DNA from: Ornithomonoglobus_A sp045612845
GTDB lineage: Bacteria; Bacillota; Clostridia; UBA1381
Assembly (NCBI GenBank): GCA_045612845.1
Contig: JAZKZV010000017.1
Location: 124,001-188,000, forward strand
Length of the DNA: 64,000 nucleotides
Direction: 5' to 3'
Position numbers and translations under genes: made by a program. Each line of letters opens with the position of its first letter. Position 1 is the first letter of the stretch. Of the stretch, positions 34,992 through 42,558 are shown piece after piece. The notes beneath the pieces are model-generated. The model had not been told where the DNA came from. It ran no database searches and worked only from the letters and a program-made list of their open reading frames with translations.

Positions 34992-35064
34992 TGCCTTCGG
35001 GTGGAAACGAGCCGCCGACACAGGGATTTTCAGTCCCTTGGTCTACCGACTGAGCTACAAAGGC
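34992..35064 (-). tRNA. tRNA-Phe (anticodon GAA), structurally degenerate
   Basis: The anticodon arm AGGGA-CTGAAAA-TCCCT is perfect and the acceptor GCCTTTG/CGAAGGC pairs. The rest is abnormal: the D stem has a C11-C24 mismatch (GCTC/GACC), the T stem GGCGG/CCACC has a C-A mismatch, and the T loop is CTCGTTT instead of TTCGATT, so both T54 and A58 are lost. It may be a pseudogene or a sequence error. Confidence 0.85.
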
Positions 35065-35067
35065 ATA

Positions 35068-35144
35068 TGGCGACCCGGATGAGGCTCGAACTCACGACCT
35101 CCAGCGTGACAGGCTGGCGTTCTAACCAACTGAACTACCGGGCC
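35068..35144 (-). tRNA. tRNA-Asp (anticodon GTC)
   Basis: The body is 35071-35144: acceptor GGCCCGG/CCGGGTC with discriminator G, anticodon stem CCAGC/GCTGG with loop CTGTCAC, and T loop TTCGAGC. CCA follows the discriminator and is therefore encoded. Confidence 0.96.
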
Positions 35145-35152
35145 ATACTACA

Positions 35153-35225
35153 TGGGAGTTACAGGGCTCGAACCTGTGACATCCTGCTTGTAAGGCAGAC
35201 GCTCTCCCAGCTGAGCTAAACTCCC
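35153..35225 (-). tRNA. tRNA-Val (anticodon TAC)
   Basis: The acceptor GGGAGTT/AACTCCC is perfect, the anticodon loop reads CTTACAA and the T arm is ACAGG-TTCGAGC-CCTGT. It is the first tRNA of the operon Val-Asp-Phe-Gly-Cys. Confidence 0.96.
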
Positions 35226-35267
35226 ATATATTACCATTGTACGTCGTCTCAATCAACGACAGACACT

Positions 35268-35296
35268 ATTATAACAGATACTTTTTGATTTGTCAA
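35268..35296 (-). promoter_or_regulatory. SigA promoter of the tRNA operon
   Basis: Perfect TTGACA (35291-35296) and TATAAT (35268-35273) boxes on the minus strand are 17 bp apart, 43 nt before tRNA-Val. The rest of the 309-bp gap to hup is AT-rich; besides the hup promoter I see nothing in it. Confidence 0.9.
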
Positions 35297-35449
35297 CACT
35301 TTTTTTTAATTTTTTTAACAATTTGCAAAAATTTATTTTTTACCATATATATAATATGCTCTTGGGTTAAAAAATTTCATGTTTCATATGTCAAAAACAC
35401 AAAAAAAGGCTTAATTAAAGGAAAAAAACAATTTATTTTACACAAAACA

Positions 35450-35478
35450 CTTGACAAGAGCCAATTTTTGTAATAAAA
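35450..35478 (+). promoter_or_regulatory. SigA promoter of hup
   Basis: TTGACA (35450-35455) and TAAAAT (35473-35478) are spaced by 17 bp, 57 nt before the ATG. Confidence 0.85.
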
Positions 35479-35534
35479 TGATAGAGGTATGGGATTTGCA
35501 TCCCGTTATTAAAAATTTCAAGGAGGAAACATAA

Positions 35535-35810
35535 ATGAACAAGACAGAATTAGTTGCAGCTGTTGCACAAAGTGCAGAGTTGACAAAAAAGCAAGCTGAA
35601 GCAGCTGTTGTTGCTGTTACAGAAACAATTAAAAAGGCTCTTTGCGAAGGCGACAAAGTTCAATTATTCGGCTTTGGAGGTTTTGAAGTAAGACAAAGAG
35701 ATGCAAGACAAGGCAAAAACCCAAGAACAGGCGAAGTTATCAACATCCCTGCATCAAAGGTTCCTGCTTTCAAAGCTGGTAAAGCTTTCAAAGACGCTAT
35801 AAACAAGTAA
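35535..35810 (+). CDS. hup: HU-family nucleoid DNA-binding protein
   Basis: This 91-residue HU protein is of typical length. The body MNKTELVAAVAQ, the core FGFGGFEVRQRDARQGKNPRTG and the DNA-intercalating Pro of INIPASKVPAFKAGK are all present. A strong promoter and an AAGGAGG site indicate high expression. It heads the conserved hup-rqcP-yabP-yabQ-divIC-yabR region known from Bacillota. Confidence 0.97.
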   Translation: MNKTELVAAVAQSAELTKKQAEAAVVAVTETIKKALCEGDKVQLFGFGGFEVRQRDARQGKNPRTGEVINIPASKVPAFKAGKAFKDAINK

Positions 35811-35826
35811 TTTTATTAAAAAGGAT

Positions 35827-35927
35827 AAGGGGCTGTCGTATCATAAGATTTATTGTATAAATCAGTTTTTAACAAATGTATATTTGTTTTTGCTTTTGTA
35901 CAAAATCCTCTGATACGTCAGCCCCTT
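35827..35927. repeat. long inverted repeat after hup (17-bp arms)
   Basis: The arms AAGGGGCTGTCGTATCA (35827-35843) and its complement with one mismatch (35911-35927) enclose a 67-nt AT-rich loop. A T-run is missing after the right arm. It may attenuate hup transcripts ahead of rqcP, or be a small mobile-element-like repeat. Confidence 0.55.
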
Positions 35928-35943
35928 ATTATTTGAGGCGACT

Positions 35944-36186
35944 ATGCGAATAGATAAATACTTAAAAGTATCACGAATAATAAAAAGACGCGCCATTGCC
36001 AACGAAGCGTGCGACCAAGGTCGTATAATGGCAAACGGTAAAGTGGTAAAGGCGTCTTACGACGTAAAAGAAAATGATGTCCTTGAAATTAAAATGGGTG
36101 AACGTATAATAAAAATACGTGTGCTTGATGTAAAAGAGCATGTGTTAAAAAATGATGCCACCTCTCTTTACGAGGTAATAAATTAA
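35944..36186 (+). CDS. rqcP: RqcP (YabO) S4-domain ribosome quality-control factor
   Basis: The 80-residue S4 RNA-binding protein (MRIDKYLKVSRIIKRRAIANEACD, then GRIMANGKVVKASYDV) matches RqcP/YabO, which binds stalled 50S-peptidyl-tRNA complexes with RqcH and supports poly-alanine tailing. HslR proteins are a related alternative, but the position before yabP-yabQ-divIC fits YabO. RqcH is not in the window. Confidence 0.92.
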   Translation: MRIDKYLKVSRIIKRRAIANEACDQGRIMANGKVVKASYDVKENDVLEIKMGERIIKIRVLDVKEHVLKNDATSLYEVIN

Positions 36187-36236
36187 CAAAAGACCTCATA
36201 TATATAATATGATTTTATATATAGGAGGAATTTAAT

Positions 36237-36515
36237 TTGGCACAGAGCGTAACTCAAAAAAATGGTATTCATACTGTTACAATAAATGAAAGAAAAAATA
36301 TTCACATGACAGGTGTTATTGATGTGGGTAATTTTTCTCAGACTTGTATTGACATTACAACTTCGGACGGAACAATAATTTTAAAAGGCAAAGATTTTAA
36401 TATGTCTAAGCTCGATACAGATTCGGGCGAGCTGAGCATTTGCGGAGATGTAACGTCATTACAATATACCAAGACAAAACAAAAGCGTTCAGTATTAGAG
36501 GGTCTTTTTAAATAG
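36237..36515 (+). CDS. yabP: sporulation protein YabP
   Basis: This 92-residue YabP/YqfC-family protein is known to be needed for sporulation in the mother cell. The core pattern ITTSDGTIILKGKDFNMSKLD followed by SGELSICGDV is clear. The start is TTG at 36237 behind a perfect AGGAGGA site, with 8 nt spacing. It is 50 nt from rqcP and 2 nt from yabQ. Confidence 0.92.
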   Translation: MAQSVTQKNGIHTVTINERKNIHMTGVIDVGNFSQTCIDITTSDGTIILKGKDFNMSKLDTDSGELSICGDVTSLQYTKTKQKRSVLEGLFK

Positions 36516-36517
36516 AC

Positions 36518-36946
36518 ATGGCAGGCGAGGTTTACTCACTCATTGCCATTACTCTGACAGGTCTTTTCATGAGCTTATGTTATGATGTTTTGCGTGCTAT
36601 AAGACGAGCAATAAGCTTTAATATATTATTTATATGGATTAGCGATTTCATATATTGGATTTTTGCTTGTGTTTTAGTTGCATATATCATGCTCGTTACT
36701 GATTACGGAAAAATAAACGCATACGAAATATGCGGCATGATAATTGGCGGATGTTTCTATTATGCTACGGTAAGTACGTACATAATAAAGCTATTGACTG
36801 TTGTTTTTAAAAAAATTATAAAAATAATCAGTTTATTTTTTAAAATACTATTGACACCGATACGTTTTTTGTATAAAATTCTTATGAGGGGGAATGTTGA
36901 TGAACAAATCGATAAGACAAGTGCAAAAAAAGAAAGCACGATATAA
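36518..36946 (+). CDS. yabQ: sporulation membrane protein YabQ
   Basis: This 142-residue protein has three to four hydrophobic segments (about 6-24, 38-60, 72-98 and 100-118) and the YabQ signature GLFMSLCYDVLRAIRR. YabQ is a mother-cell membrane protein needed for cortex formation in B. subtilis. The last 47 nt overlap the divIC gene. Confidence 0.92.
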   Translation: MAGEVYSLIAITLTGLFMSLCYDVLRAIRRAISFNILFIWISDFIYWIFACVLVAYIMLVTDYGKINAYEICGMIIGGCFYYATVSTYIIKLLTVVFKKIIKIISLFFKILLTPIRFLYKILMRGNVDEQIDKTSAKKESTI

Positions 36947-37220
36947 TAAAAACAGAATATTAGCTATTTTGTTCGTTTTTTCTGTTTGTGCAATGTTGTT
37001 CAAGGGTTTTATGCAACTACCCCAGATTATGGACAACAAAAAACAAGCCGCCCTTTTAAGCGAAAAAATAAGTTACGAAAAAGAACGTCAGCGCGAAATA
37101 GACGAGCTGAGGGCGAAAGTAGATACTGACGAATACATAGAAAGCGCAGCAACAGAAAAGCTTGGTCTGGTAGAAAAAAATGCCAAGATTTTTGTAGACG
37201 TATCATCAACTGAAGAATAA
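36900..37220 (+). CDS. divIC: septum formation initiator DivIC/FtsB
   Basis: This is a 106-residue bitopic division protein: a basic cytoplasmic start, one membrane segment (about 21-38, ILAILFVFSVCAMLF), a coiled coil (about 50-75, with KKQAALLSEKISYEKERQRE), then the short EKLGLV motif. The ATG at 36900 is preferred to one two codons upstream because GAGGGGG then has a 7-nt spacing. It sits inside the end of yabQ, as in other Bacillota. Confidence 0.9.
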   Translation: MNKSIRQVQKKKARYNKNRILAILFVFSVCAMLFKGFMQLPQIMDNKKQAALLSEKISYEKERQREIDELRAKVDTDEYIESAATEKLGLVEKNAKIFVDVSSTEE

Positions 37221-37241
37221 ATTAAGAAAGAGGAAAAAATA

Positions 37242-37706
37242 GTGGTTTCTGTAGGCGATATTTTTGACGGTAAGGTAGTAAGCATAATGCCATTTGGTGC
37301 ATTTGTAGAGTTTGGTGAAAACCAATCCGGCCTTGTACATATTTCTGAAATTTCAACTTCATATGTACAGGATATAAATGAACACATAAAAAAAGGCGAT
37401 AATGTTAAAGTAAAGGTTATTAAAATAGACGAAAGTGGCAAAATAAGTTTATCTATAAAACAGACTATGGAAAAACCCGCCCCGGTTGCCAAATCACGCA
37501 ACAAAAAGGATTTTGTCGAAAACAAACCCAAGCAACCTGTACGTCCGGCAGATATCGACTGGTCGCAAAAAGAAGATGAAATGTCCTTTGAGGATAAACT
37601 CTCAAAGTTTAAAACTGACAGCGACGAAGCGTTTCGTATATTAAAGAGAAATGCCGCTTCAAAACGTAGCGGCGGTTATAGCCGCAAGGGCAACTATTCA
37701 TTTTAA
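37242..37706 (+). CDS. yabR: S1-domain RNA-binding protein YabR
   Basis: This 154-residue protein has a single S1 domain at residues 1-72 (VGDIFDGKVVSIMPFGAFVEF through IDESGKISLSIKQ), then a Lys-rich linker and a basic, serine/glycine-rich tail. It starts with GTG behind AAGAGGA. YabR/GSP13-type proteins bind RNA or ribosomes under stress. It follows divIC by 21 nt and closes the cluster. Confidence 0.9.
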   Translation: MVSVGDIFDGKVVSIMPFGAFVEFGENQSGLVHISEISTSYVQDINEHIKKGDNVKVKVIKIDESGKISLSIKQTMEKPAPVAKSRNKKDFVENKPKQPVRPADIDWSQKEDEMSFEDKLSKFKTDSDEAFRILKRNAASKRSGGYSRKGNYSF

Positions 37707-37729
37707 TTTTATTACATATTGGTTTTTAG

Positions 37730-37768
37730 AGGGATTGTTGTGTACATAGTTGCGACAATCCTTTTGTT
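37730..37768 (+). terminator. terminator of the yabR operon
   Basis: GGATTGTTG pairs with CGACAATCC (one G-U type pair), followed by TTTTGTTT. Confidence 0.8.
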
Positions 37769-37791
37769 TATGAAAGCAAAATTAAAATAAT

Positions 37792-38021
37792 ACACAAAAT
37801 TAACAAGTTAAGCAGACGCAGGAAATTTTGCGTAGGTTGCGTATTTAAGCGATTGCCGCATATGTTTATGCGTAAATAAGATTAAATTTGAGATGGCACA
37901 CAAAATTAACAAGTCGAGCAGACGCAGGAAATTTTGCGTAGGTTGCGTATTTAAGCGATTGCCGCGTACGCTTTGTACGCAAATGAGATTAAATGCGTAA
38001 GATACACAAAATTAACAAGTC
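37792..38021 (+). repeat. 106-bp tandem repeat upstream of pncB
   Basis: Two full units (37792-37897 and 37898-38003) and an 18-bp third start (38004-38021) have exactly the same period. The first 64 bp of the units differ at only two positions. The following hairpin differs in sequence but not in pairing: GCATA/TATGC in unit 1, GCGTAC/GTACGC in unit 2. An ACGCA/TGCGT hairpin lies within the conserved part. The array fills the leader of pncB up to its ribosome-binding site. It may be a structured RNA element or a dispersed repeat; no known riboswitch is recognised. Confidence 0.85.
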
Positions 38022-38037
38022 AGAAAGGGTAAAGTGT

Positions 38038-39480
38038 ATGAATTTGACATTATTAACCGATTTTTATGAATTTACTATGGCAAACGGATTTTTAAAAGAA
38101 GGCATTGGCGAGAGAATTGCATATTTTGATATGTTTTTCAGACGTGTGCCTGATAATGGCGGATTTGCTATTATTGCAGGAATTGAACAGGTTATTGAAT
38201 ATATAAAAGAGCTTGAATTCACAGACGAGGATATTGAGTATCTTAAATCGAAAAATCTTTTTTGCGATGAGTTTTTAAAATACCTAAAGGAATTCAAGTT
38301 TTGTTGTGATGTGTGGGCAATTCCCGAGGGAACACCCATTTTTCCGCATGAACCGATTCTGACCGTAAGAGGCCCTGCATGTCAGGCACAGTTTTTAGAA
38401 ACTATGATACTTCTTACAGTAAACCACCAAAGCCTTATAGCAACCAAGACAAACAGAATAGTACGCGCCGCACAAGGCAGAGCGGTAATGGAATTTGGTT
38501 CAAGACGCGCACAAGGCTACACAGGTGCAACACTTGGTGCACGCGCTGCATATATAGGCGGTGCCGCCGGAACCGCATGTACAATAGCGGACAAACTGTA
38601 TGGTGTACCTGCAATGGGCACAATGGCGCATAGCTGGATACAGATGTTTGACAGTGAATACGAGGCATTCAAGGCATATGCAAAAACATATCCGCACAAT
38701 ACTACACTTCTTGTAGATACCTATAATGTGTTAAAATCCGGCGTTCCTAATGCAATAAAAGTTTTTGATGAAGTTTTAAAGCCTATGGGTGCAAGACCCG
38801 TCGGCATACGTATAGATTCGGGAGATATAACATATCTCTCCAAGAAGTGTCGCGAAATGCTCGACAAGGCAGGCTACGAGGACTGTAAAATTGTAGCATC
38901 CAACTCACTCGACGAGCACATTATAAGAGATATGCTAATACAAGGCGCTAAGGTCGATTTATTCGGTGTTGGTGAAAGGCTTATAACATCATCATCCGCA
39001 CCTGTATTCGGCGGAGTGTACAAGCTTGTTGCTATCGAAGAAAAAGACGGTAAGGTTATTCCAAAAATAAAAATAAGCGAAAATGTTGCAAAAATAACCA
39101 CACCGGGCTTTAAGCAGGTTTACCGTCTGTATTCAAAAGAAACAAACAGAGCTATTGCAGACGTTATAACGCTCTATGGCGAGGTAATAGACAATTCCAA
39201 ACCATATGAAATATTTAACCCTCAGCATACATGGAAAAGAAAACGAATTAGCAATTTCTACGCAAGACCGCTCCTAAAACAGATATTCCGAAACGGAGAA
39301 TGTGTGTATAGTAATCCGGATATAAATATTCTAAGAGAATATTGCTCAATGGAGGTTGAAAGCTTGTGGGAGGAAGTAAAACGTTTCGAAAACCCTCACG
39401 AATACTACGTCGACTTGTCTGAGGATTTATGGAAAATGAAGAATGAGTTACTATCCGAATACGGAAATATGGAGGATTAG
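38038..39480 (+). CDS. pncB: nicotinate phosphoribosyltransferase
   Basis: This enzyme converts nicotinate and PRPP to nicotinate mononucleotide in NAD salvage. The 480 residues start at ATG 38038 behind GAAAGGG; the longer frame reads into the tandem repeat and is rejected. Visible motifs are LLTDFYEFTMANG, MEFGSRRAQG at about 157-166 with the phosphorylated-His region nearby, and IRIDSGDITYLS at about 258-269. tsaC follows after 1 nt. Together with nadA at 19 kb the window holds both de novo and salvage steps. Confidence 0.95.
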   Translation: MNLTLLTDFYEFTMANGFLKEGIGERIAYFDMFFRRVPDNGGFAIIAGIEQVIEYIKELEFTDEDIEYLKSKNLFCDEFLKYLKEFKFCCDVWAIPEGTPIFPHEPILTVRGPACQAQFLETMILLTVNHQSLIATKTNRIVRAAQGRAVMEFGSRRAQGYTGATLGARAAYIGGAAGTACTIADKLYGVPAMGTMAHSWIQMFDSEYEAFKAYAKTYPHNTTLLVDTYNVLKSGVPNAIKVFDEVLKPMGARPVGIRIDSGDITYLSKKCREMLDKAGYEDCKIVASNSLDEHIIRDMLIQGAKVDLFGVGERLITSSSAPVFGGVYKLVAIEEKDGKVIPKIKISENVAKITTPGFKQVYRLYSKETNRAIADVITLYGEVIDNSKPYEIFNPQHTWKRKRISNFYARPLLKQIFRNGECVYSNPDINILREYCSMEVESLWEEVKRFENPHEYYVDLSEDLWKMKNELLSEYGNMED

Positions 39481-39481
39481 T

Positions 39482-40495
39482 TTGGAAACACGTATAATAG
39501 AAAAAGACAACCTTAAAGTTGCCGGAGAAATAATAAGAGATGGCGGAGTAGTTGCATTCCCTACCGAAACAGTTTACGGTCTTGGAGCAAATGCACTTAA
39601 TGCGGATGCTGTCAAGAAGATATTTATTGCAAAGGGCAGACCGTCAGATAACCCTCTTATAGTACACATTGGCGATATATCGCAAATAGATGAGCTTGCC
39701 TGCGATATAAACGATAATGCAAAAAAGCTTATAGATGCATTTATGCCGGGTCCGTTTACAATAATATTAAAAAAGAAACCGCATATCCCAGATACTGTAA
39801 CCGCAGGTCTTGACAGTGTGGGTATACGTTTCCCCACACAACCTACTGCGGTTGCATTTATTAACGAGGCGGGTGTGCCGATAGCTGCACCGTCTGCAAA
39901 TCTTTCTGGAAAGCCAAGTCCTACCGAGGTAAAGCACGTTATAGATGATATGTCGGGCAGAATTGAGGGAATAGTAAATGGTGAAAGCTGTGATTTTGGA
40001 GTAGAGTCTACAATTGTGGATGCCACCTCCCCCACACCTGTTCTTCTAAGACCAGGTGCTATTACATATGATATGCTTTGCTCAGTTGTAAGCGAAACCA
40101 TAATAGACAAAAACGTCTTAGAGGCAGTAGCTGATAACGAAAAGCCAAAATGTCCGGGAACAAAGTACAAGCACTATTCTCCCAAGGCACAGGTTATAGT
40201 AGTTGAGGGCGAGTGCGAAAATGTAAGAGCAAAAATTAAGGAATTATTAGAAAAGTATTCAGATAAAACATCAGGGGTTCTTACAATGTTTAACTCTGCC
40301 TATGACAGAGCAGTAGTTATAAATGGCGGCGAGAACAATCGCGAATATGCAAAAAATCTGTTTAGCGCACTAAGGAACTTTGACGACCTTGGTATTGAGA
40401 TTGTTTTTGCGGAGTTTAATTACCTCGATGGCTATGGTCTGGCAGTAAAAAACAGACTGTATAAAGCCGCAGGCTATAATGTAATTTACGTATAA
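39482..40495 (+). CDS. tsaC: threonylcarbamoyl-AMP synthase (Sua5/YwlC type)
   Basis: This enzyme makes threonylcarbamoyl-AMP for the t6A37 modification of ANN-decoding tRNAs. The 337 residues contain a YrdC domain (GGVVAFPTETVYGLGANA at about 20-37, KGRPSDNPLIVHI, APSANLSGKPSPT) and the C-terminal Sua5 domain from about 220. The start is TTG at 39482, with GGAGG ending 6 nt upstream inside pncB. tcdA, which further modifies t6A, lies at 54 kb. Confidence 0.94.
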   Translation: METRIIEKDNLKVAGEIIRDGGVVAFPTETVYGLGANALNADAVKKIFIAKGRPSDNPLIVHIGDISQIDELACDINDNAKKLIDAFMPGPFTIILKKKPHIPDTVTAGLDSVGIRFPTQPTAVAFINEAGVPIAAPSANLSGKPSPTEVKHVIDDMSGRIEGIVNGESCDFGVESTIVDATSPTPVLLRPGAITYDMLCSVVSETIIDKNVLEAVADNEKPKCPGTKYKHYSPKAQVIVVEGECENVRAKIKELLEKYSDKTSGVLTMFNSAYDRAVVINGGENNREYAKNLFSALRNFDDLGIEIVFAEFNYLDGYGLAVKNRLYKAAGYNVIYV

Positions 40496-40527
40496 AAAAG
40501 GTTGTTGCATATGCAACAACCTTTTTT
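40494..40527. terminator. bidirectional terminator between tsaC and fucI
   Basis: A perfect 34-bp palindrome of AAAAAAGGTTGTTGCAT and its complement gives T-runs on both strands. Confidence 0.93.
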
Positions 40528-40539
40528 ATGTAGCTTAAA

Positions 40540-42378
40540 TTATCTTATATTTTTATACATAGGTCCGTAAGCCTGGCATGCTCTGTAATCCTGACCTTCT
40601 TTATCCATACCAAATGCGTTCCAGCTTGCAGGTCTGAATATCTTATCTTCAGGTACGTTGTGCATACATACAGGAATTCTCATCATTGAGCACATTGTGA
40701 TAAGGTCTGCACCGATATGTCCGTATGAGATAGCACCGTGATTAGCACCCCAGTTAGCCATAACCTGGTATGCATTCTTGAATGGTCTACCCTCTTTACC
40801 ATCACATCTTGGTGCAAACCAAGTACATGGCCATGTCGGATTTGTACGAGCCATCAACTTATCTGATACTTCATCAGGAAGCTTAACTGTCCAACCCTCT
40901 GCAATCTGAAGAACAGGACCAAGTCCCTTAACAAGGTTCATTCTTATCATTGTAACAGGCATTTCTGCTTTTGTTGTGAAGTGTGATGAGAAACCGCCGC
41001 CACGGAAGTTATCATAACCTGCTTCGCACCAAACAGTTGCGTCTGTCATCTTCTTGATGTCTTCGTCAGTAACATCCCACCATTGCTTCATAGTTGCGTT
41101 ACCGTTTTCATCAGTACATTCGCCACAAGCGTCAAGACAAGCAGCACCTGAGTTCAATAAGTGGATAATACCGCCATTTTCTTTTGCCTTACCCTCAAAA
41201 TCATAACCTGTAACACGTTTTGTAGCCTCAGGCGACCAGTAGGTTCTTACGTCTGCAAAGATTTGAGCTCTGTTTGTAAGTAATTTCATAAACAACATAC
41301 TCATACCATTAAGTACGTCGTTTTCTGTTGCAAGAATGATTGGCTCTTTCTTACCCTCAAAGTCGAATGAAGAGTTAAGAATTGCCTCAGGATAGTCGCA
41401 GTTTGGCCAGTGGTCTGTCCACTGTCTTTGTCCCTGGAAACCTGCGCAGATTGCATTGTGTCCCATCTTTTCTTCTTCAAAGCCATCAGGTAAATCAGGG
41501 TTACCCATAATAAGGTCTTTGATTATGCAGTACATCTTACATGTAAATTCCCATTGTTTTTCCTTTTCTTCTGGTGTAAACTTAATACGGAAGTCTTTAC
41601 CAAGGAATTCTACTGATTCAGGGTTCATATCAGGACCTTCTTTGCAGTGTTCCTTTGTCCATGCAAGTGCCTTTTCGTATTCAGCCTGATTGTAGATTCC
41701 CTCTTCCATTCTACGAAGAATTTCTACCTCGTCAACAGACTCAACTCTAAGACCAAAATACTCTTCCATGAATGCCTGATCCATTATAGAACCGCCGATA
41801 CCCATACAAACTGAACCAATTTGAAGATATGACTTGCCCTTCATTGTTGCAACTGCAACAGCAGCACGTGCAAATCTTAATAGCTTTTCTTTTACATCCT
41901 CAGGAATTTGGGCAACATCATCTCTGTCCTGAACTTCGTGACCGTAGATACCGAATGCAGGAAGTCCCTTTTGAGCGTGTGTAGCAAGAACTGATGCAAG
42001 GTAAACTGCACCCGGTCTCTCTGTACCGTTAAAGCCCCATACACCCTTTATTGTCATTGGATCCATATCCATTGTTTCGCTACCGTAGCACCAGCAAGGT
42101 GTAACTGTAAGTGTAATGTCTACGCCCTCTTTTCTGAACTTATCAGCACATGCAGCAGATTCTGTAACACGGCCTATTGTTGTATCAGAAATAACAACTT
42201 TAACAGGGTCTCCGTTTGAATAGAATACATTTTCCTCAAATAGCTTTTTAGCAGCCTCTGCCATTGCCATGGTTTGTCCTTCAAGAGTTGCACGCTGTTG
42301 CATAGCGCCGCCTCTACCATCTATAACAGGTCTGATACCTATTACAGGGTAAGAACCGATCAATGTTTTGTTTGCCAT
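40540..42378 (-). CDS. fucI: L-fucose isomerase
   Basis: FucI interconverts L-fucose and L-fuculose, a Mn-dependent reaction, and also accepts D-arabinose. The 612 residues are close to the 591 of E. coli FucI. Recognisable stretches are IGIRPVIDGRGGAMQQR at the start, TVTPCWCYGSETMDMD, LATENDVLNGMSML with metal-ligand Asp/Glu, and the end region WGANHGAISYGHIG with the metal His. The gene is divergent from an AraC regulator and separated from fucU and from the aldolase operon. AGGAGG lies 8 nt before the ATG. Confidence 0.95.
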   Translation of the reverse strand: MANKTLIGSYPVIGIRPVIDGRGGAMQQRATLEGQTMAMAEAAKKLFEENVFYSNGDPVKVVISDTTIGRVTESAACADKFRKEGVDITLTVTPCWCYGSETMDMDPMTIKGVWGFNGTERPGAVYLASVLATHAQKGLPAFGIYGHEVQDRDDVAQIPEDVKEKLLRFARAAVAVATMKGKSYLQIGSVCMGIGGSIMDQAFMEEYFGLRVESVDEVEILRRMEEGIYNQAEYEKALAWTKEHCKEGPDMNPESVEFLGKDFRIKFTPEEKEKQWEFTCKMYCIIKDLIMGNPDLPDGFEEEKMGHNAICAGFQGQRQWTDHWPNCDYPEAILNSSFDFEGKKEPIILATENDVLNGMSMLFMKLLTNRAQIFADVRTYWSPEATKRVTGYDFEGKAKENGGIIHLLNSGAACLDACGECTDENGNATMKQWWDVTDEDIKKMTDATVWCEAGYDNFRGGGFSSHFTTKAEMPVTMIRMNLVKGLGPVLQIAEGWTVKLPDEVSDKLMARTNPTWPCTWFAPRCDGKEGRPFKNAYQVMANWGANHGAISYGHIGADLITMCSMMRIPVCMHNVPEDKIFRPASWNAFGMDKEGQDYRACQAYGPMYKNIR

Positions 42379-42410
42379 AATCTTTTCCTCCTAAAAAATC
42401 ATTTTATATA

Positions 42411-42446
42411 GTTAAACTAATATTATAGTCTAATATAATTATACTA
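42411..42446. promoter_or_regulatory. candidate AraC-type operator and fucI promoter region
   Basis: Read on the minus strand, two direct repeats of about 11-12 bp (ATAATTATATTAG and ATAATATTAG) lie just upstream of the fucI leader. The first covers a TATAAT-like -10, while the matching -35 is poor, as expected for an activated promoter. This is inference from pattern only. Confidence 0.35.
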
Positions 42447-42476
42447 TTGACTTTGTTAAAATACTTGTGATATAAT
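42447..42476 (+). promoter_or_regulatory. promoter of the AraC-family regulator
   Basis: TTGACT (42447-42452) and TATAAT (42471-42476) are 18 bp apart and adjoin the candidate operator. Confidence 0.65.
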
Positions 42477-42558
42477 GGAATAAAGTATAAGAATATTACG
42501 ATTATATGTGTTTTATACACACTATCCGGATAATTATAGCAGAAAGGGTAATAAAAGT

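Noticed and set aside
37792..38021. CRISPR array
   Set aside because: Only two long units without spacers; the variable part is a hairpin arm.
39574..40170. Minus-strand open frame of 198 codons within tsaC
   Set aside because: It is antisense to an intact, well conserved enzyme and has no recognisable protein features.
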